From positions 1,736,001-1,800,000 of the forward strand of contig NZ_CP144125.1 in the NCBI RefSeq assembly GCF_036429475.1: a stretch of 64,000 nt of DNA, given 5' to 3'. The notes below the pieces were generated by a model. The model was given only the letters and a program-made list of their open reading frames with translations, had not been told where the DNA came from and made no database searches. This DNA comes from Halalkalicoccus sp. CGA53. GTDB lineage: Archaea > Halobacteriota > Halobacteria > Halobacteriales > Halalkalicoccaceae. Position 1 is the first letter of the stretch. Every line of letters begins with the position of its first letter. Below, piece after piece: positions 17,581-26,138 of this stretch. The position numbers and the translations under genes are program-made.

Positions 17581-18978
17581 ATGGCCGTCCCCCGCCCGCA
17601 CCCGACACGCCCGTTCCACCTCGCGGCCCTCGCGCTGGTCGGCACGCTCGCGCTCGCGGACGTGGCCGCAGCCAGCAACGTGGTGACGGGGCTCGCGGAC
17701 GACGCCGGCGACGTGACGGTGCCGACGTGGCTCTACCTGCTGACGGGTGGGGCCGTCGTCGGCGCGTCGGGGCTCCTCTCGATGCTCGTCACCGATCGCG
17801 CGTTCATCGAGGGCGTCCACGAGCACACGATATCAGTGTCGACGCGGTGGCTGCGACCGGTCGTCGTCCTGCCGGGCGCGGCCGGGGTCGTCCTCCTCGC
17901 GCTGGTCGTCGTCGTCGGCCTAGTCGGTCCGACGTTCGCGAACGCGAACCTCGCCGTACTCGTCGTCTTCGTCGGCGCTCGCGCGGGTCTGACGACGGTG
18001 GCCTATCTGATCGGGAACCCCTGGCCCGCGATCGACCCCTGGCGGGCGATCGCCGAACGGCTCCCCAACGGGTTCGTCGACTACCCCGCCGACCTCGGCG
18101 TCCTCCCGGCGGTCGTGGGGCTGCTCTCGCTGATCTGGATCGAGGTGATCGTCCCGGTCACGACGGTCCCCCGGGTCCTCGCGGTGGCCGTCCTCGCCTA
18201 CTCCGTCTACACGCTCGCCGGGGCGATCGTCTTCTCGCCGGACGACTGGTTTCGCTACGGCGACCCGCTCTCGGTCTGGTTCCGGTTCTACGGGGCGGTC
18301 GCGCCGATCCAGCGGACCGAGAGCGGACTCGAACTGCGGCTGCCCGGCGCGCGGCTGCGCGAGGGTGACGCCTTTCGCGACCTCTCGGTCGTCGCGTTCT
18401 CCGTCCTGCTGGTCTGGGAGCTCACCTACAGTGGGTTCGTCGTCACGCCGCCCGGCGTGCGCACCGTCGAGCTCCTCGTCGGGATCGGCCTCCCGCCCGC
18501 CATCGTCTACCTCTCGATCCTCCTCTCGGGCTACGCGCTCTTCCTCGGGATCTACTGGCTCGCCGCGCGGCGGGCCCGCCGGCGCGCGGAGACGTACCTT
18601 ACGACGCGTTATCTCGCCTTCCGGTTCGCACCCCCGCTGCTCGCCATCGCCGCGGGCTACCACCTCGCGCACTACGCCTCGTTCCTGCTCTCGCTCTCCC
18701 CCTCGCTGGTCGGGGCCCTCGCGACCCCGTTCTCTCCGCCGCTGCCCCCCCAGGTGCTCGTCCCCCCTCCCTGGTTCGGCACGCTCGACGTCGCATTCGT
18801 CCTCGTCGGGCACGTACTCGCCGTCTGGGCTGCCCACGCCGCTTCGTTCGACCTCTTCGCCGGGCGGCTCCAGGCGATCCGGAGCCAGTTCCCGTTCGTG
18901 CTCGTGATGGTGCTGTACACGATGCTCTCGCTCTGGTTGCTCTCGCTGCCGACCCAGCCGCCGGCGTTCGTCGCCTGA
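17581..18978 (+). CDS. Large polytopic membrane protein, oxidase island
   Basis: A 465-residue, very hydrophobic protein with an estimated 11-12 membrane segments and short loops. No transporter signature was recognised. Recognisable loops are NPWPAIDPWRAIAERLP (about 141-157) and SPDDWFRYGDPLSVWFR (about 219-235), rich in Trp/Pro/Asp and probably facing outside. Basic loops (ARRARRRAETY near 337) mark the cytoplasmic side. It is divergent from the CoxIV-like gene and followed by the zinc-finger membrane protein. Families of this kind are conserved beside haloarchaeal oxidases. Function unknown; assembly factor or redox-linked transporter are guesses. Confidence 0.7.
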   Translation: MAVPRPHPTRPFHLAALALVGTLALADVAAASNVVTGLADDAGDVTVPTWLYLLTGGAVVGASGLLSMLVTDRAFIEGVHEHTISVSTRWLRPVVVLPGAAGVVLLALVVVVGLVGPTFANANLAVLVVFVGARAGLTTVAYLIGNPWPAIDPWRAIAERLPNGFVDYPADLGVLPAVVGLLSLIWIEVIVPVTTVPRVLAVAVLAYSVYTLAGAIVFSPDDWFRYGDPLSVWFRFYGAVAPIQRTESGLELRLPGARLREGDAFRDLSVVAFSVLLVWELTYSGFVVTPPGVRTVELLVGIGLPPAIVYLSILLSGYALFLGIYWLAARRARRRAETYLTTRYLAFRFAPPLLAIAAGYHLAHYASFLLSLSPSLVGALATPFSPPLPPQVLVPPPWFGTLDVAFVLVGHVLAVWAAHAASFDLFAGRLQAIRSQFPFVLVMVLYTMLSLWLLSLPTQPPAFVA

Positions 18979-19029
18979 GACGGACGCCGACGGCTATATG
19001 GTCCGCTCCGTCGTGATCTCCGCTCACGG

Positions 19030-19311
19030 ATGTTCCGCCCGATCTCGGAGCCGGAGTTCGCGATTCCGGATGACGAACGCCCGGCGTCGCGCTGTCCCCA
19101 CTGTGAGCGGCCGTTCCGGACCGACCGCCTCGCTGATCTCCACCTCGGCGAGGTACACTCCGAGAGCTGTTCCGAGGCGGAGCGAGAGAGCTACGAGGAG
19201 GCCTACCGCGAGGAGTCCCACGACCTCTTCACCTTCCACGCGAAGGTGGTCGTCTCGTTGCTCCTGCTCTACTTCGGGGTCAGCTACACCTACGCGGTCG
19301 TCTGGCACTGA
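19030..19311 (+). CDS. C2H2 zinc-finger protein with a C-terminal membrane anchor
   Basis: A 93-residue protein. Cys22, Cys25, His38 and His43 have exactly the classic C2H2 spacing (C-x2-C-x12-H-x4-H) in the segment CPHCERPFRTDRLADLHL. A second Cys (SESC, about 47) follows. An acidic helical linker (SEAERESYEEAYREES) leads to one membrane helix at about 71-90 (VVVSLLLLYFGVSYTYAVVW). The finger faces the cytoplasm or the outside depending on topology; the topology is not clear. It lies 51 bases after the large membrane protein gene in the same direction, within the oxidase island. A zinc or copper chaperone or an assembly scaffold are possible roles. Confidence 0.75.
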   Translation: MFRPISEPEFAIPDDERPASRCPHCERPFRTDRLADLHLGEVHSESCSEAERESYEEAYREESHDLFTFHAKVVVSLLLLYFGVSYTYAVVWH

Positions 19312-19402
19312 TAGGGATCATCGTCGCCACCCGACTCTCGTTGGCTCACACGTCTCCGGTGTCGTTCGATCGGCAACCGAGAACGTGTGGCCTCCTACGA
19401 TG

Positions 19403-19476
19403 AGGACGGTTGTGACTGGGTACCGGTGATCGCCAGTACGGGTCGACGATCACCGGTACGGGACTACGACCGTCCT
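19403..19476. repeat. Long intergenic hairpin (13-bp perfect inner stem plus 8-bp outer stem)
   Basis: GTACCGGTGATCG at 19420-19432 is exactly complementary to CGATCACCGGTAC at 19447-19459, with a 14-base loop. Outside it, AGGACGGT at 19403-19410 pairs with ACCGTCCT at 19469-19476, with an internal bulge of about 9 bases on each side that pairs only partly. The structure lies in the 264-base gap between the zinc-finger gene and the DUF6653-type gene. It has no T-run. It could be a structured RNA, a regulator binding site or a mobile palindrome. Confidence 0.7.
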
Positions 19477-19575
19477 GGTGACCGGACGACCGGGTGATCG
19501 AGCCTCACCGACGGAGGATGGAGTGGGGAGCCGGGGCGTAGGCTCATCGTCCGGGCGTACGTCACTCGACACGGT

Positions 19576-20037
19576 GTGACCGACAGCACTCTCGAACCCG
19601 ATCGGCTCGGGGACCGACTCCTCTGGTCGCGTCACGCCAACCCGTGGAGCGTCTGGACGCTCGTCCCCGCCTACCCGGTGCTCGTCCTGACGATCTACCG
19701 CCGGAGTCGACCGCTTCTCGCCGGGACGCTCCTGTTCGTCGCGCTGAATCCCCTCCCGGTCTCCCCACCCGAGATCGACGAGACGTGGGCGACCCGCGCC
19801 GTCCTCGGCGAACGCGTCTGGATCGAACGCGGGATCCGTTCATCGGTACACACCCCGTTCGTCGTCGCCTGCGCACCCGTCTACGTGTTCACGCTCCGGT
19901 CGGCCGTCGAACGCCGGCCGGCCCGGACGGCCGTCGGAACCGTCGTCTCCGTAGCGCTGATGCTCGTGTTCTTCGGGCGGATGGTCGGGGTGTACGAGGA
20001 GGAGTACGAGCGCCGTACGAGGTCCCTGAGTCGCTGA
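19576..20037 (+). CDS. DUF6653-type membrane protein
   Basis: A 153-residue protein with a GTG start. The N-terminal signature WSRHANPWSVWTLV (about 17-30) and the segment ALNPLPVSPPEIDETWATRA (about 56-75) match what I remember of the haloarchaeal DUF6653 family. There are about four hydrophobic segments, two near 29-58 and two near 93-135. The C-terminus is a short charged tail. No function is known. It sits between the intergenic hairpin and the 3' end of the CoxAC gene, to which it is convergent with a 60-base gap. Confidence 0.65.
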   Translation: MTDSTLEPDRLGDRLLWSRHANPWSVWTLVPAYPVLVLTIYRRSRPLLAGTLLFVALNPLPVSPPEIDETWATRAVLGERVWIERGIRSSVHTPFVVACAPVYVFTLRSAVERRPARTAVGTVVSVALMLVFFGRMVGVYEEEYERRTRSLSR

Positions 20038-20097
20038 GGTCACGGTCTGATCGATGCGGCGACGGTGTGGCCGGTTCGGTTACCGGCCCGGACCCCC

Positions 20098-22545
20098 TCA
20101 CATGAGGTAGAACAGCGGGAAGAGGAACACCCAGACGATGTCGACGAAGTGCCAGTAGAGCCCGAAGAACTCCACCGGGCGGTGGTCCTCTAGATAGGCG
20201 TCCGAGCGGTAGATCCGGACGAACATGAATATCGCGATCAGCATTCCGAAGACGACGTGCAGGCCGTGCAGGCCGGTCGTGACGTAGTAGACCGACGCCT
20301 CGATGCTCGTCTGTGGGTAGATCCCCACCGAGAACTCGTAGCTCCACTCCCAGGCCTTGATCCCGAGGAACGTGAAGCCGAGCGCGAGCGTCGCACCCAT
20401 CGCGGCGAGCAGCCCGCGCTTGCTCTTTCGCTCCGCTGCGACCAGCGCGAGGATGACGGTGAAACTGCTCGTCAGCAGGACGAACGTGTTCACCAATCCG
20501 GGTAAGGGGTCCGGCGGGACGGTCTCCCAGGCGGTCCAGCCCATCCCGGCGCGGATGAAGACGAACGCCCCGATCACGGCGCCGAAGACCACGACGTCGG
20601 AGGCGAGGAAGAACCAGACGCCGAGTTTCGTCTTCCCGACGTCCTCGAACGGCCAGCGCTCGGCGATCAGCGCCTCAGGAGCGTTGAACTCCTCGAGGCC
20701 GAAGCCGAGCAGCGCGTACCCGCTCAGCCCCAGGCCGGCGGCGATCGCCACGAGGTAGTGCGGCCCCTGGAGCTCGCCGGCGTGGAGCCCCGACAGCCCG
20801 ACGAAGAGGACGAACACCCCGAGGCCGATCGCGAACGGCCAGATGCTCGCGTGGTCCTCGTGGACCTCGGCGTGTGCGAGTTCGGTCTCGGTCGGCTCGC
20901 GGACCTCGACGAACTGGGAGACGACGCCGCCGTCGGTCGCCCGCCCGCCGTCGGCGGCGTGTGCCGGGGCGGTCTCGACGAACGAGAGCGAGCCGTCGGC
21001 GTAGCTCGCGCGTCCCGGCCAGTTCTCGAGCGGCGGCGGTGACTCGATCGCCCACTCGGCGGTCCGGGAGAAGTCCCAGGGGTTCTCGCCCGCCGGCTCG
21101 CCGTTCCAGTAGCTCACGTAGAGGTTGTAGAACATGATCAGGAACGAGCCCGCGACGATGAACCCGCCGATCGTGGCGAGCTGGTGCCAGGTGATCAGCT
21201 CGACGTTGTACTCGAAGACGCGTCGGGGGGTCTCCCAGGCGAGGAACAGCGGGAAGTAGAGCAGGTTGAACCCGACGAAGAAGGTCCCGAAGTGCAGCTT
21301 CCCGAGGAACTCGTCGTACATCCGCCCGGTCATCTTCGGGTACCAGTAGTAGAGCGCGCCGAACAGGGCGGTCGCGCCGCCGAACATCACGTAGTGGAAG
21401 TGCGCGACGACCCAGTAGGTGCCCCGGAACTCGTAGTCGAGGACGGTCGCGCCGAGGAAGACGCCGGTGATACCGCCGAGGATGAACAGCAAGAGCGCGC
21501 CGAGCGCGAACAGGAACGGCGTCGTGAACTGCACCCGTCCCTTCACGAGCGTGTAGATCAGCGCGAAGACGATCAGGTCGAACGGGAGCGAGATGCCGAT
21601 CGTCGTCGCCATCATCAGCGTCTTGATCTCTAGATTGATCGAGGTGAGGAACATGTGGTGCATCCAGACGAGGAAGCTCTGGACGGCGATGAGCACCATC
21701 GCGAGGATCACCCACTTGCGCCCGACCAGCCGGCGCCCGGAGAACGTCTGGAAGATCTCGAGCATCACCCCGAGCGCGGGGAAGAAGACGATGTACACCT
21801 CCGGGTGGCCGAAGAACCAGAACAGGTGTGCCCACAGTAACGAACTGTCCCCCGTTCCGGTCGCGGTGAAGTAAAGCGTCCCGATGATCCGATCGGAGCC
21901 GAGGAGGAGAAGCGCCCCGAGCAGCGCGGCGAACGCGAACAGCATCATCCAGACGGTGAGCAGGATCGACCAGGTGAACAGCGGCACGTTCCACATCCCC
22001 ATCCCCTCGGCTCTCCCTCGATGGATGGTGACGAGGAAGTTCACCGTCCCGATCGTCACCGAGACGACGAACAGCAACAGCGCGAGGACGGCGCTCGTCC
22101 CCCCGACGGTCGGCGAGTACTCGGGGATGTTGAGCGGGGCGTACATCGTCCAGCCCGCGTCGTAGGTGCCGCCCTGGAAGAACGAGAGCGCGATGAGCAG
22201 CCCGGAGAAGAGGTAGACCCAGTAGCTGAGCGCGTTGAGCCTGGGGAACGCGAGGTCCTTCGCGCCGATCTGCAGCGGCACGATGTAGTTCGCGAAGCCG
22301 AAGGCGAAGGGCGAGAGGAACCAGAACACCATCAACAGGCCGTGGGTGGTGACCGCCTCGTTGTACGCCCGCCCCGAGAGGATGCTCGGCCCGGGCACCC
22401 ACAGCTGCATCCGGATGAGCAGCGCGAGCACCCCCCCGAGCAACAGGAAGAACAGCGCCGTCACGAGGTAGAGGATGCCGACGTCCTTGTGGTTGGTCGT
22501 GACCAGCCAGCGTTTCACCGAGGAGGCCGGCGGGAGGTCGCTCAT
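20098..22545 (-). CDS. coxAC: Cytochrome c oxidase subunit I/III fusion (CoxAC)
   Basis: An 815-residue heme-copper oxidase. Residues 1 to about 500 are subunit I. The low-spin heme His is in VTTHGLLMVF. The CuB/tyrosine motif FFGHPEVYIV contains the Glu and cross-linked Tyr of A1-type oxidases. MHHMF gives the other CuB His pair, and WVVAHFHYVM the two heme ligands. After an acidic linker (about 510-590) a subunit III domain follows, ending in FGLYWHFVDIVWVFLFPLFY. The enzyme reduces oxygen to water while pumping protons across the membrane. The ATG overlaps the coxB stop by four bases. The I/III fusion is normal for haloarchaea. No heme synthase gene (ctaA, ctaB) lies in the window. Confidence 0.95.
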   Translation of the reverse strand: MSDLPPASSVKRWLVTTNHKDVGILYLVTALFFLLLGGVLALLIRMQLWVPGPSILSGRAYNEAVTTHGLLMVFWFLSPFAFGFANYIVPLQIGAKDLAFPRLNALSYWVYLFSGLLIALSFFQGGTYDAGWTMYAPLNIPEYSPTVGGTSAVLALLLFVVSVTIGTVNFLVTIHRGRAEGMGMWNVPLFTWSILLTVWMMLFAFAALLGALLLLGSDRIIGTLYFTATGTGDSSLLWAHLFWFFGHPEVYIVFFPALGVMLEIFQTFSGRRLVGRKWVILAMVLIAVQSFLVWMHHMFLTSINLEIKTLMMATTIGISLPFDLIVFALIYTLVKGRVQFTTPFLFALGALLLFILGGITGVFLGATVLDYEFRGTYWVVAHFHYVMFGGATALFGALYYWYPKMTGRMYDEFLGKLHFGTFFVGFNLLYFPLFLAWETPRRVFEYNVELITWHQLATIGGFIVAGSFLIMFYNLYVSYWNGEPAGENPWDFSRTAEWAIESPPPLENWPGRASYADGSLSFVETAPAHAADGGRATDGGVVSQFVEVREPTETELAHAEVHEDHASIWPFAIGLGVFVLFVGLSGLHAGELQGPHYLVAIAAGLGLSGYALLGFGLEEFNAPEALIAERWPFEDVGKTKLGVWFFLASDVVVFGAVIGAFVFIRAGMGWTAWETVPPDPLPGLVNTFVLLTSSFTVILALVAAERKSKRGLLAAMGATLALGFTFLGIKAWEWSYEFSVGIYPQTSIEASVYYVTTGLHGLHVVFGMLIAIFMFVRIYRSDAYLEDHRPVEFFGLYWHFVDIVWVFLFPLFYLM

Positions 22546-23387
22546 CGGACCACCACCGTGCCAGCGACCGTCTCGGACTCGTCGTCGGCGTCCTCCTCGT
22601 CGTCGGCCGCTTCGTCAGCCGCCTCCTCGCCCTCCTCGACGTCGTCCTCGTCGGTCTCGTCCTCACCGTTCCCGTACGCCTCGGGGTCCTCGTACCACTC
22701 CTCGAACTCATCGGGCTCCATCACGATCACGTCTGCGACCATGTCGGAGTGACCGATCCCACAGAGCTCGAAACACCAGGCGACGTGTTCGCCGGGCTCC
22801 TCGGCGACGAACCAGGTCTCGGTCGTCTGACCGGGGATCGCGTCCGCCTTCACTCGCAGGTCGGGTATCCCGAAGTTGTGCCAGACGTCGCTCGAGGTGA
22901 TGGTGAGCGTCACGGTCCGGTCGGCCGGGACCCGGAGTTCGTTCGTCTCGGTGTGGCCGTTCGGGTACTCGAACTCCCAGCCGAACTGGAAGCCGACGAC
23001 GTCGACGTCGAGGTTCTCGTCGGTGCCCTGGTCGGACGGGCCTGCCTCGACGTAGAGCAGCGCGCCGTAGGTCCAGGCGACGAGACTGATGACGATGATC
23101 GCGCTGAGGAAAAACGAGAGGAACAGCTTCCGTCCGCCGCCCTCTCCGGTCGGGAGTTCGCCGAGGACCGGCCGGTCGGCCTCGCTGGCCTCCTCGCCCC
23201 GGTCCCGGTACTTGTAGGCGTTATAGAGCGTGTAGCTCACGACGACGATCCCGACGATCGTCCCCAGAATCAGGAACACCTGAAAGATCTCCTCGAAGAG
23301 CTGTACCTGTGTCCCCCACTCGTCGCCGGGGAGACGCGGGAGCGGGGCGAGCGGGAGCGCGTCGATCGGTGTCGGGTAGTTCATCAT
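22542..23387 (-). CDS. coxB: Cytochrome c oxidase subunit II (CoxB) with acidic tail
   Basis: A 281-residue subunit that accepts electrons through the binuclear CuA centre. Two membrane helices (about 33-55 and 88-113) precede a cupredoxin domain. The CuA ligands are the His in SDVWHNFGIP and the cluster WCFELCGIGHSDM (two Cys, His, Met, Glu). After the domain ends near residue 227, a tail of about 50 residues is almost entirely Asp/Glu/Ala. It starts at one of two adjacent ATGs (23387 or 23384). A TATA-like element (minus strand, 23432-23440) lies about 49 bases upstream, so a short leader is likely. It is coupled to coxAC by an ATGA overlap. Confidence 0.93.
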   Translation of the reverse strand: MMNYPTPIDALPLAPLPRLPGDEWGTQVQLFEEIFQVFLILGTIVGIVVVSYTLYNAYKYRDRGEEASEADRPVLGELPTGEGGGRKLFLSFFLSAIIVISLVAWTYGALLYVEAGPSDQGTDENLDVDVVGFQFGWEFEYPNGHTETNELRVPADRTVTLTITSSDVWHNFGIPDLRVKADAIPGQTTETWFVAEEPGEHVAWCFELCGIGHSDMVADVIVMEPDEFEEWYEDPEAYGNGEDETDEDDVEEGEEAADEAADDEEDADDESETVAGTVVVR

Positions 23388-23528
23388 CGTATATCTACGT
23401 CTGCAGTCACTCGCTACCGTTTCACACGCTTGCTTATTATCGTTTCGCAGAGACCGCGCGGGGGCCGACCCGATCTGCCGATCGTCCCACACGAACTATT
23501 ATCATCGACAACGAACTCGTGTGATAGC
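23388..23528. promoter_or_regulatory. Divergent promoter region between coxB and a membrane-protein gene
   Basis: The 141 bases serve both directions. For coxB, ATAATAAGC (minus strand) lies at 23432-23440. For the gene starting at 23529, ACTATTATC at 23495-23503 is centred 29 bases upstream, at leaderless spacing. Local AT content is clearly higher than in the flanking genes. Confidence 0.5.
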
Positions 23529-24071
23529 ATGAGCGATGCACCGTCCGGCGGCAACGGCACCGACGAGGGGCTCGAGAGGCTGACGGAGGAGGAGAAGATC
23601 GCCGAGATCGAGGAGTTCGACTCGCTGTTCGGCATCGTCGCCGACGGCGTGGTCGGCGCGGCCGGCGGGCTGGTCGGGGTGGCGGCGATGACCGTCGGAC
23701 TGTTGATCGCGGAGTCAGTGGGGGCGTTCTCGCGCGAGTCGTTCGGTCAGCTCGCGCTGATGATCGGCCTCGACGGACTGGCCTCGCCGGTCGCGCTCGG
23801 ATACGGAGCCTTCGTACTGGGAGGGATGGTGCCGTGGCCGCTGCTGTTCGCCTCGATGAAGGAGTACCTGCCCGGCGGGCGCGACCCGGTGAAGGGGATC
23901 GTCTTCGGAACGATCCTCTGGACGGGCTTCGTCCTCGCCTTCTACGACGGCTTCACGGGGATGACGCTCGTCGCCTACGTGGTGCTTACGCTCATGGCTC
24001 ACTGGGCGTACGGCTTCTCGCTCGGCGCCGTCTTCGAGTACCTCTCGACCCGGCCGGACTCGCTCGTCTGA
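23529..24071 (+). CDS. Membrane protein beside coxB (DUF6789-like)
   Basis: A 180-residue protein. An acidic soluble N-terminus of about 35 residues (EEEKIAEIEEFDSLFGIV) precedes four membrane segments near 43-63, 80-103, 118-136 and 142-165. Gly-rich helices (VVGAAGGLVGVAAMTVG) are notable. The layout resembles the haloarchaeal DUF6789 family, which I recall near oxidase genes; this naming is tentative. A longer frame upstream of 23529 is read through coxB and is rejected. The gene is transcribed away from coxB from a shared regulatory region, so coordinated expression is likely. Confidence 0.7.
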   Translation: MSDAPSGGNGTDEGLERLTEEEKIAEIEEFDSLFGIVADGVVGAAGGLVGVAAMTVGLLIAESVGAFSRESFGQLALMIGLDGLASPVALGYGAFVLGGMVPWPLLFASMKEYLPGGRDPVKGIVFGTILWTGFVLAFYDGFTGMTLVAYVVLTLMAHWAYGFSLGAVFEYLSTRPDSLV

Positions 24072-24130
24072 GTCCGCCGGGAACCGCTCGTGAGGACGAT
24101 ATACTAGGAACCCTAAACGCTGGGGTCGTT

Positions 24131-24152
24131 CTTAACCATTAATCTATGGTAA
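24131..24152 (+). promoter_or_regulatory. Palindromic operator-like site upstream of porAB
   Basis: TTAACCAT-TAATCT-ATGGTAA at 24133-24152 contains perfect 5-base arms (ACCAT at 24135-24139 and ATGGT at 24146-24150) around an AT-rich 6-base spacer. It lies about 75-95 bases before the porA start in the 156-base intergenic region. The form is that of an Lrp/AsnC-type dimer site, and an Lrp-family gene lies just beyond porB. The link is inference. Confidence 0.4.
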
Positions 24153-24227
24153 CGGATAGCAAAGCCTTTACTTTCCACCTCTCGAATCTCCCCGTACACT
24201 GGGCCCGGGGAGGGCCGAGATGCCACC

Positions 24228-26135
24228 ATGACTGACAACGAACTCATCTGGCGGATCGCCGGCGGTTCCGGGGACGGAATCGACTCGACCAGCCAGAACT
24301 TCGCGAAGGCCCTGATGCGGTCGGGGCTCCACGTATTTACGCATCGTCACTACCCCTCTCGGATCCGGGGCGGGCACACCTACGTCGAGATCCGGGCGAA
24401 GCCCGAGGAGGTCACCTCGCGTGGTGACGGCTACAACTTCCTGCTCGCGCTGGGCGACAGCTTCGCTCGCAACCCGAAAGAGGGTGCCGTCTACGGGAAC
24501 GAGGAGATCAAACCCCTCTCGGAGAACTTAGACGACCTCAGGGAGGGCGGGATCATCCTCTACGACTCCGGGCTGGTCGACGCCTCGGAGGTCCCGGACT
24601 TCGAGGAACGGGTAGAGGAGAACGACTGGCACGTCTTCGACATCGACCTCCGGAGCATGGCGCGCGAACACGGCCGCGAGGTCATGCGCAACACCGCCGG
24701 CGTCGGCGTCACCGCCGCGCTGATCGGGATGGACACGGAGCCGATCGAGGACCTGATGGAGGAGGCGATGGGCTCACGCGAGGGGATCTTAGAGCCGAAC
24801 CTCACGATCCTCCACGAAGCCTACGAGATGATCGAGGAGGAGTACGACGTCGACCACGACGTGAAACTCCCCGAGGGCGACCATGAGGAGACGCAGGTGC
24901 TCATCTCGGGCTCGAACGGCGTCGCCTACGGCGCGCTCGACGAGGGCTGTCGGTTCATCGCGGGCTACCCGATGACCCCCTGGACCGACGTCTTCACGAT
25001 CATGTCCCAGCACCTGCCCGACGTGGGCGGGATCTCCGAGCAGGTCGAAGACGAGATCGCGGCGGCCTGTCTCGCGCTCGGCGCGAGCCACGCGGGCGTG
25101 AAGTCGATGTCGGGTTCTTCGGGAGGGGGCTTCGCCCTGATGGGCGAGCCGCTCGGGCTCGCCGAGATGTCCGAAACCCCCGTCGTGCTGATCGAGGCGA
25201 TGCGCGCGGGGCCGTCGACCGGTCTGCCGACCAAACCCGAACAGGCCGACCTCGAGTCGGTGCTCTACTCGAGCCAGGGCGACTCCTGCCGGGTGGTGTT
25301 CGCCCCCGGCACCCCCGCCGAGGCGTACGACCAGACGCGAAGGGCGTTCGAACTCGCGTACGACTACCACGTCCCGGCGATCGTGATCATCGACCAGAAG
25401 CTCTCCGGCGAGAACCAGAACGTCCCCGAGAGCTTCTTCGACCGCGAGCCGAACGCGGACCCCGGAGCCGTCCTCACCGAGGAGGAGCTGGCGGAGATGC
25501 CCCACGACGAGGCTGGCAAGTTCAAGCGGTTCCAGTACGACCCCGAGAACGGCGTCAACCCCCGGTCGGTGCCGGGCCAGAAGGGCGGGCGCTTTCTCGT
25601 CACGGGGAACGAACACTCGCCGTACGGCCACATCGAGGAGGACCCCGACAACCGGGTCTTCCAGATGGACCGGCGGATGCGCAAGATCGAGTCGATCCGC
25701 GAGGAGCTCGACAGCGACCCCGAGAGCTCACACCAGACCTACTTCGGCCCCGACGAGGCGGAGTACGGCATCGTCACCTGGGGGTCGAGCCAGGGCGCGG
25801 TCCGCGAGGCGACCGCCCGGCTCAACGACGACGGCCACTCGGTGCGCGCGATCTGCGTGAGCGACCTGATGCCGTTCCCCGAAACGGAGCTGACCGAGTT
25901 CCTCGAGGGCGTCGACGAGGCGCTCGTCGTCGAGATGAACGCCTCGGCGCAGTTCCGCGGGCTCGCCCAGAAGGAGCTGGGGCGCTTCGGCGAGAAGATG
26001 AACAGCCTACTCAAGTACGACGGCAACCCGTTCGAGCCGGCCGAGGTGGTCGAGGGGTTCGAGCTCCAGATCGTCGAGGACGGCACCGAGACCCCGGCGG
26101 CGAACACGCGGCTCGAACCCGCGGCAGGTGACTAG
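24228..26135 (+). CDS. porA: 2-oxoacid:ferredoxin oxidoreductase alpha subunit (probably pyruvate, PorA)
   Basis: A 635-residue fused gamma-alpha subunit. The gamma-like N-terminus begins IWRIAGGSGDGIDSTSQNF (about 6-24), and the alpha part starts near 225 with SGSNGVAYGALDEGC and GYPMTPWTDVF. The enzyme decarboxylates a 2-oxoacid to acyl-CoA and passes electrons to ferredoxin, replacing pyruvate or 2-oxoglutarate dehydrogenase in haloarchaea. The lengths (635 and 311) fit the haloarchaeal pyruvate enzyme better than the shorter 2-oxoglutarate enzyme as I remember them, but the sequence alone does not settle the substrate. PorB follows after 3 bases. Confidence 0.85.
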   Translation: MTDNELIWRIAGGSGDGIDSTSQNFAKALMRSGLHVFTHRHYPSRIRGGHTYVEIRAKPEEVTSRGDGYNFLLALGDSFARNPKEGAVYGNEEIKPLSENLDDLREGGIILYDSGLVDASEVPDFEERVEENDWHVFDIDLRSMAREHGREVMRNTAGVGVTAALIGMDTEPIEDLMEEAMGSREGILEPNLTILHEAYEMIEEEYDVDHDVKLPEGDHEETQVLISGSNGVAYGALDEGCRFIAGYPMTPWTDVFTIMSQHLPDVGGISEQVEDEIAAACLALGASHAGVKSMSGSSGGGFALMGEPLGLAEMSETPVVLIEAMRAGPSTGLPTKPEQADLESVLYSSQGDSCRVVFAPGTPAEAYDQTRRAFELAYDYHVPAIVIIDQKLSGENQNVPESFFDREPNADPGAVLTEEELAEMPHDEAGKFKRFQYDPENGVNPRSVPGQKGGRFLVTGNEHSPYGHIEEDPDNRVFQMDRRMRKIESIREELDSDPESSHQTYFGPDEAEYGIVTWGSSQGAVREATARLNDDGHSVRAICVSDLMPFPETELTEFLEGVDEALVVEMNASAQFRGLAQKELGRFGEKMNSLLKYDGNPFEPAEVVEGFELQIVEDGTETPAANTRLEPAAGD

Positions 26136-26138
26136 ATC

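Noticed and set aside
19403-19476. Reading the hairpin as a bacterial-type intrinsic terminator
   Set aside because: No T-run follows the stem, and archaeal termination depends mainly on T-rich tracts.
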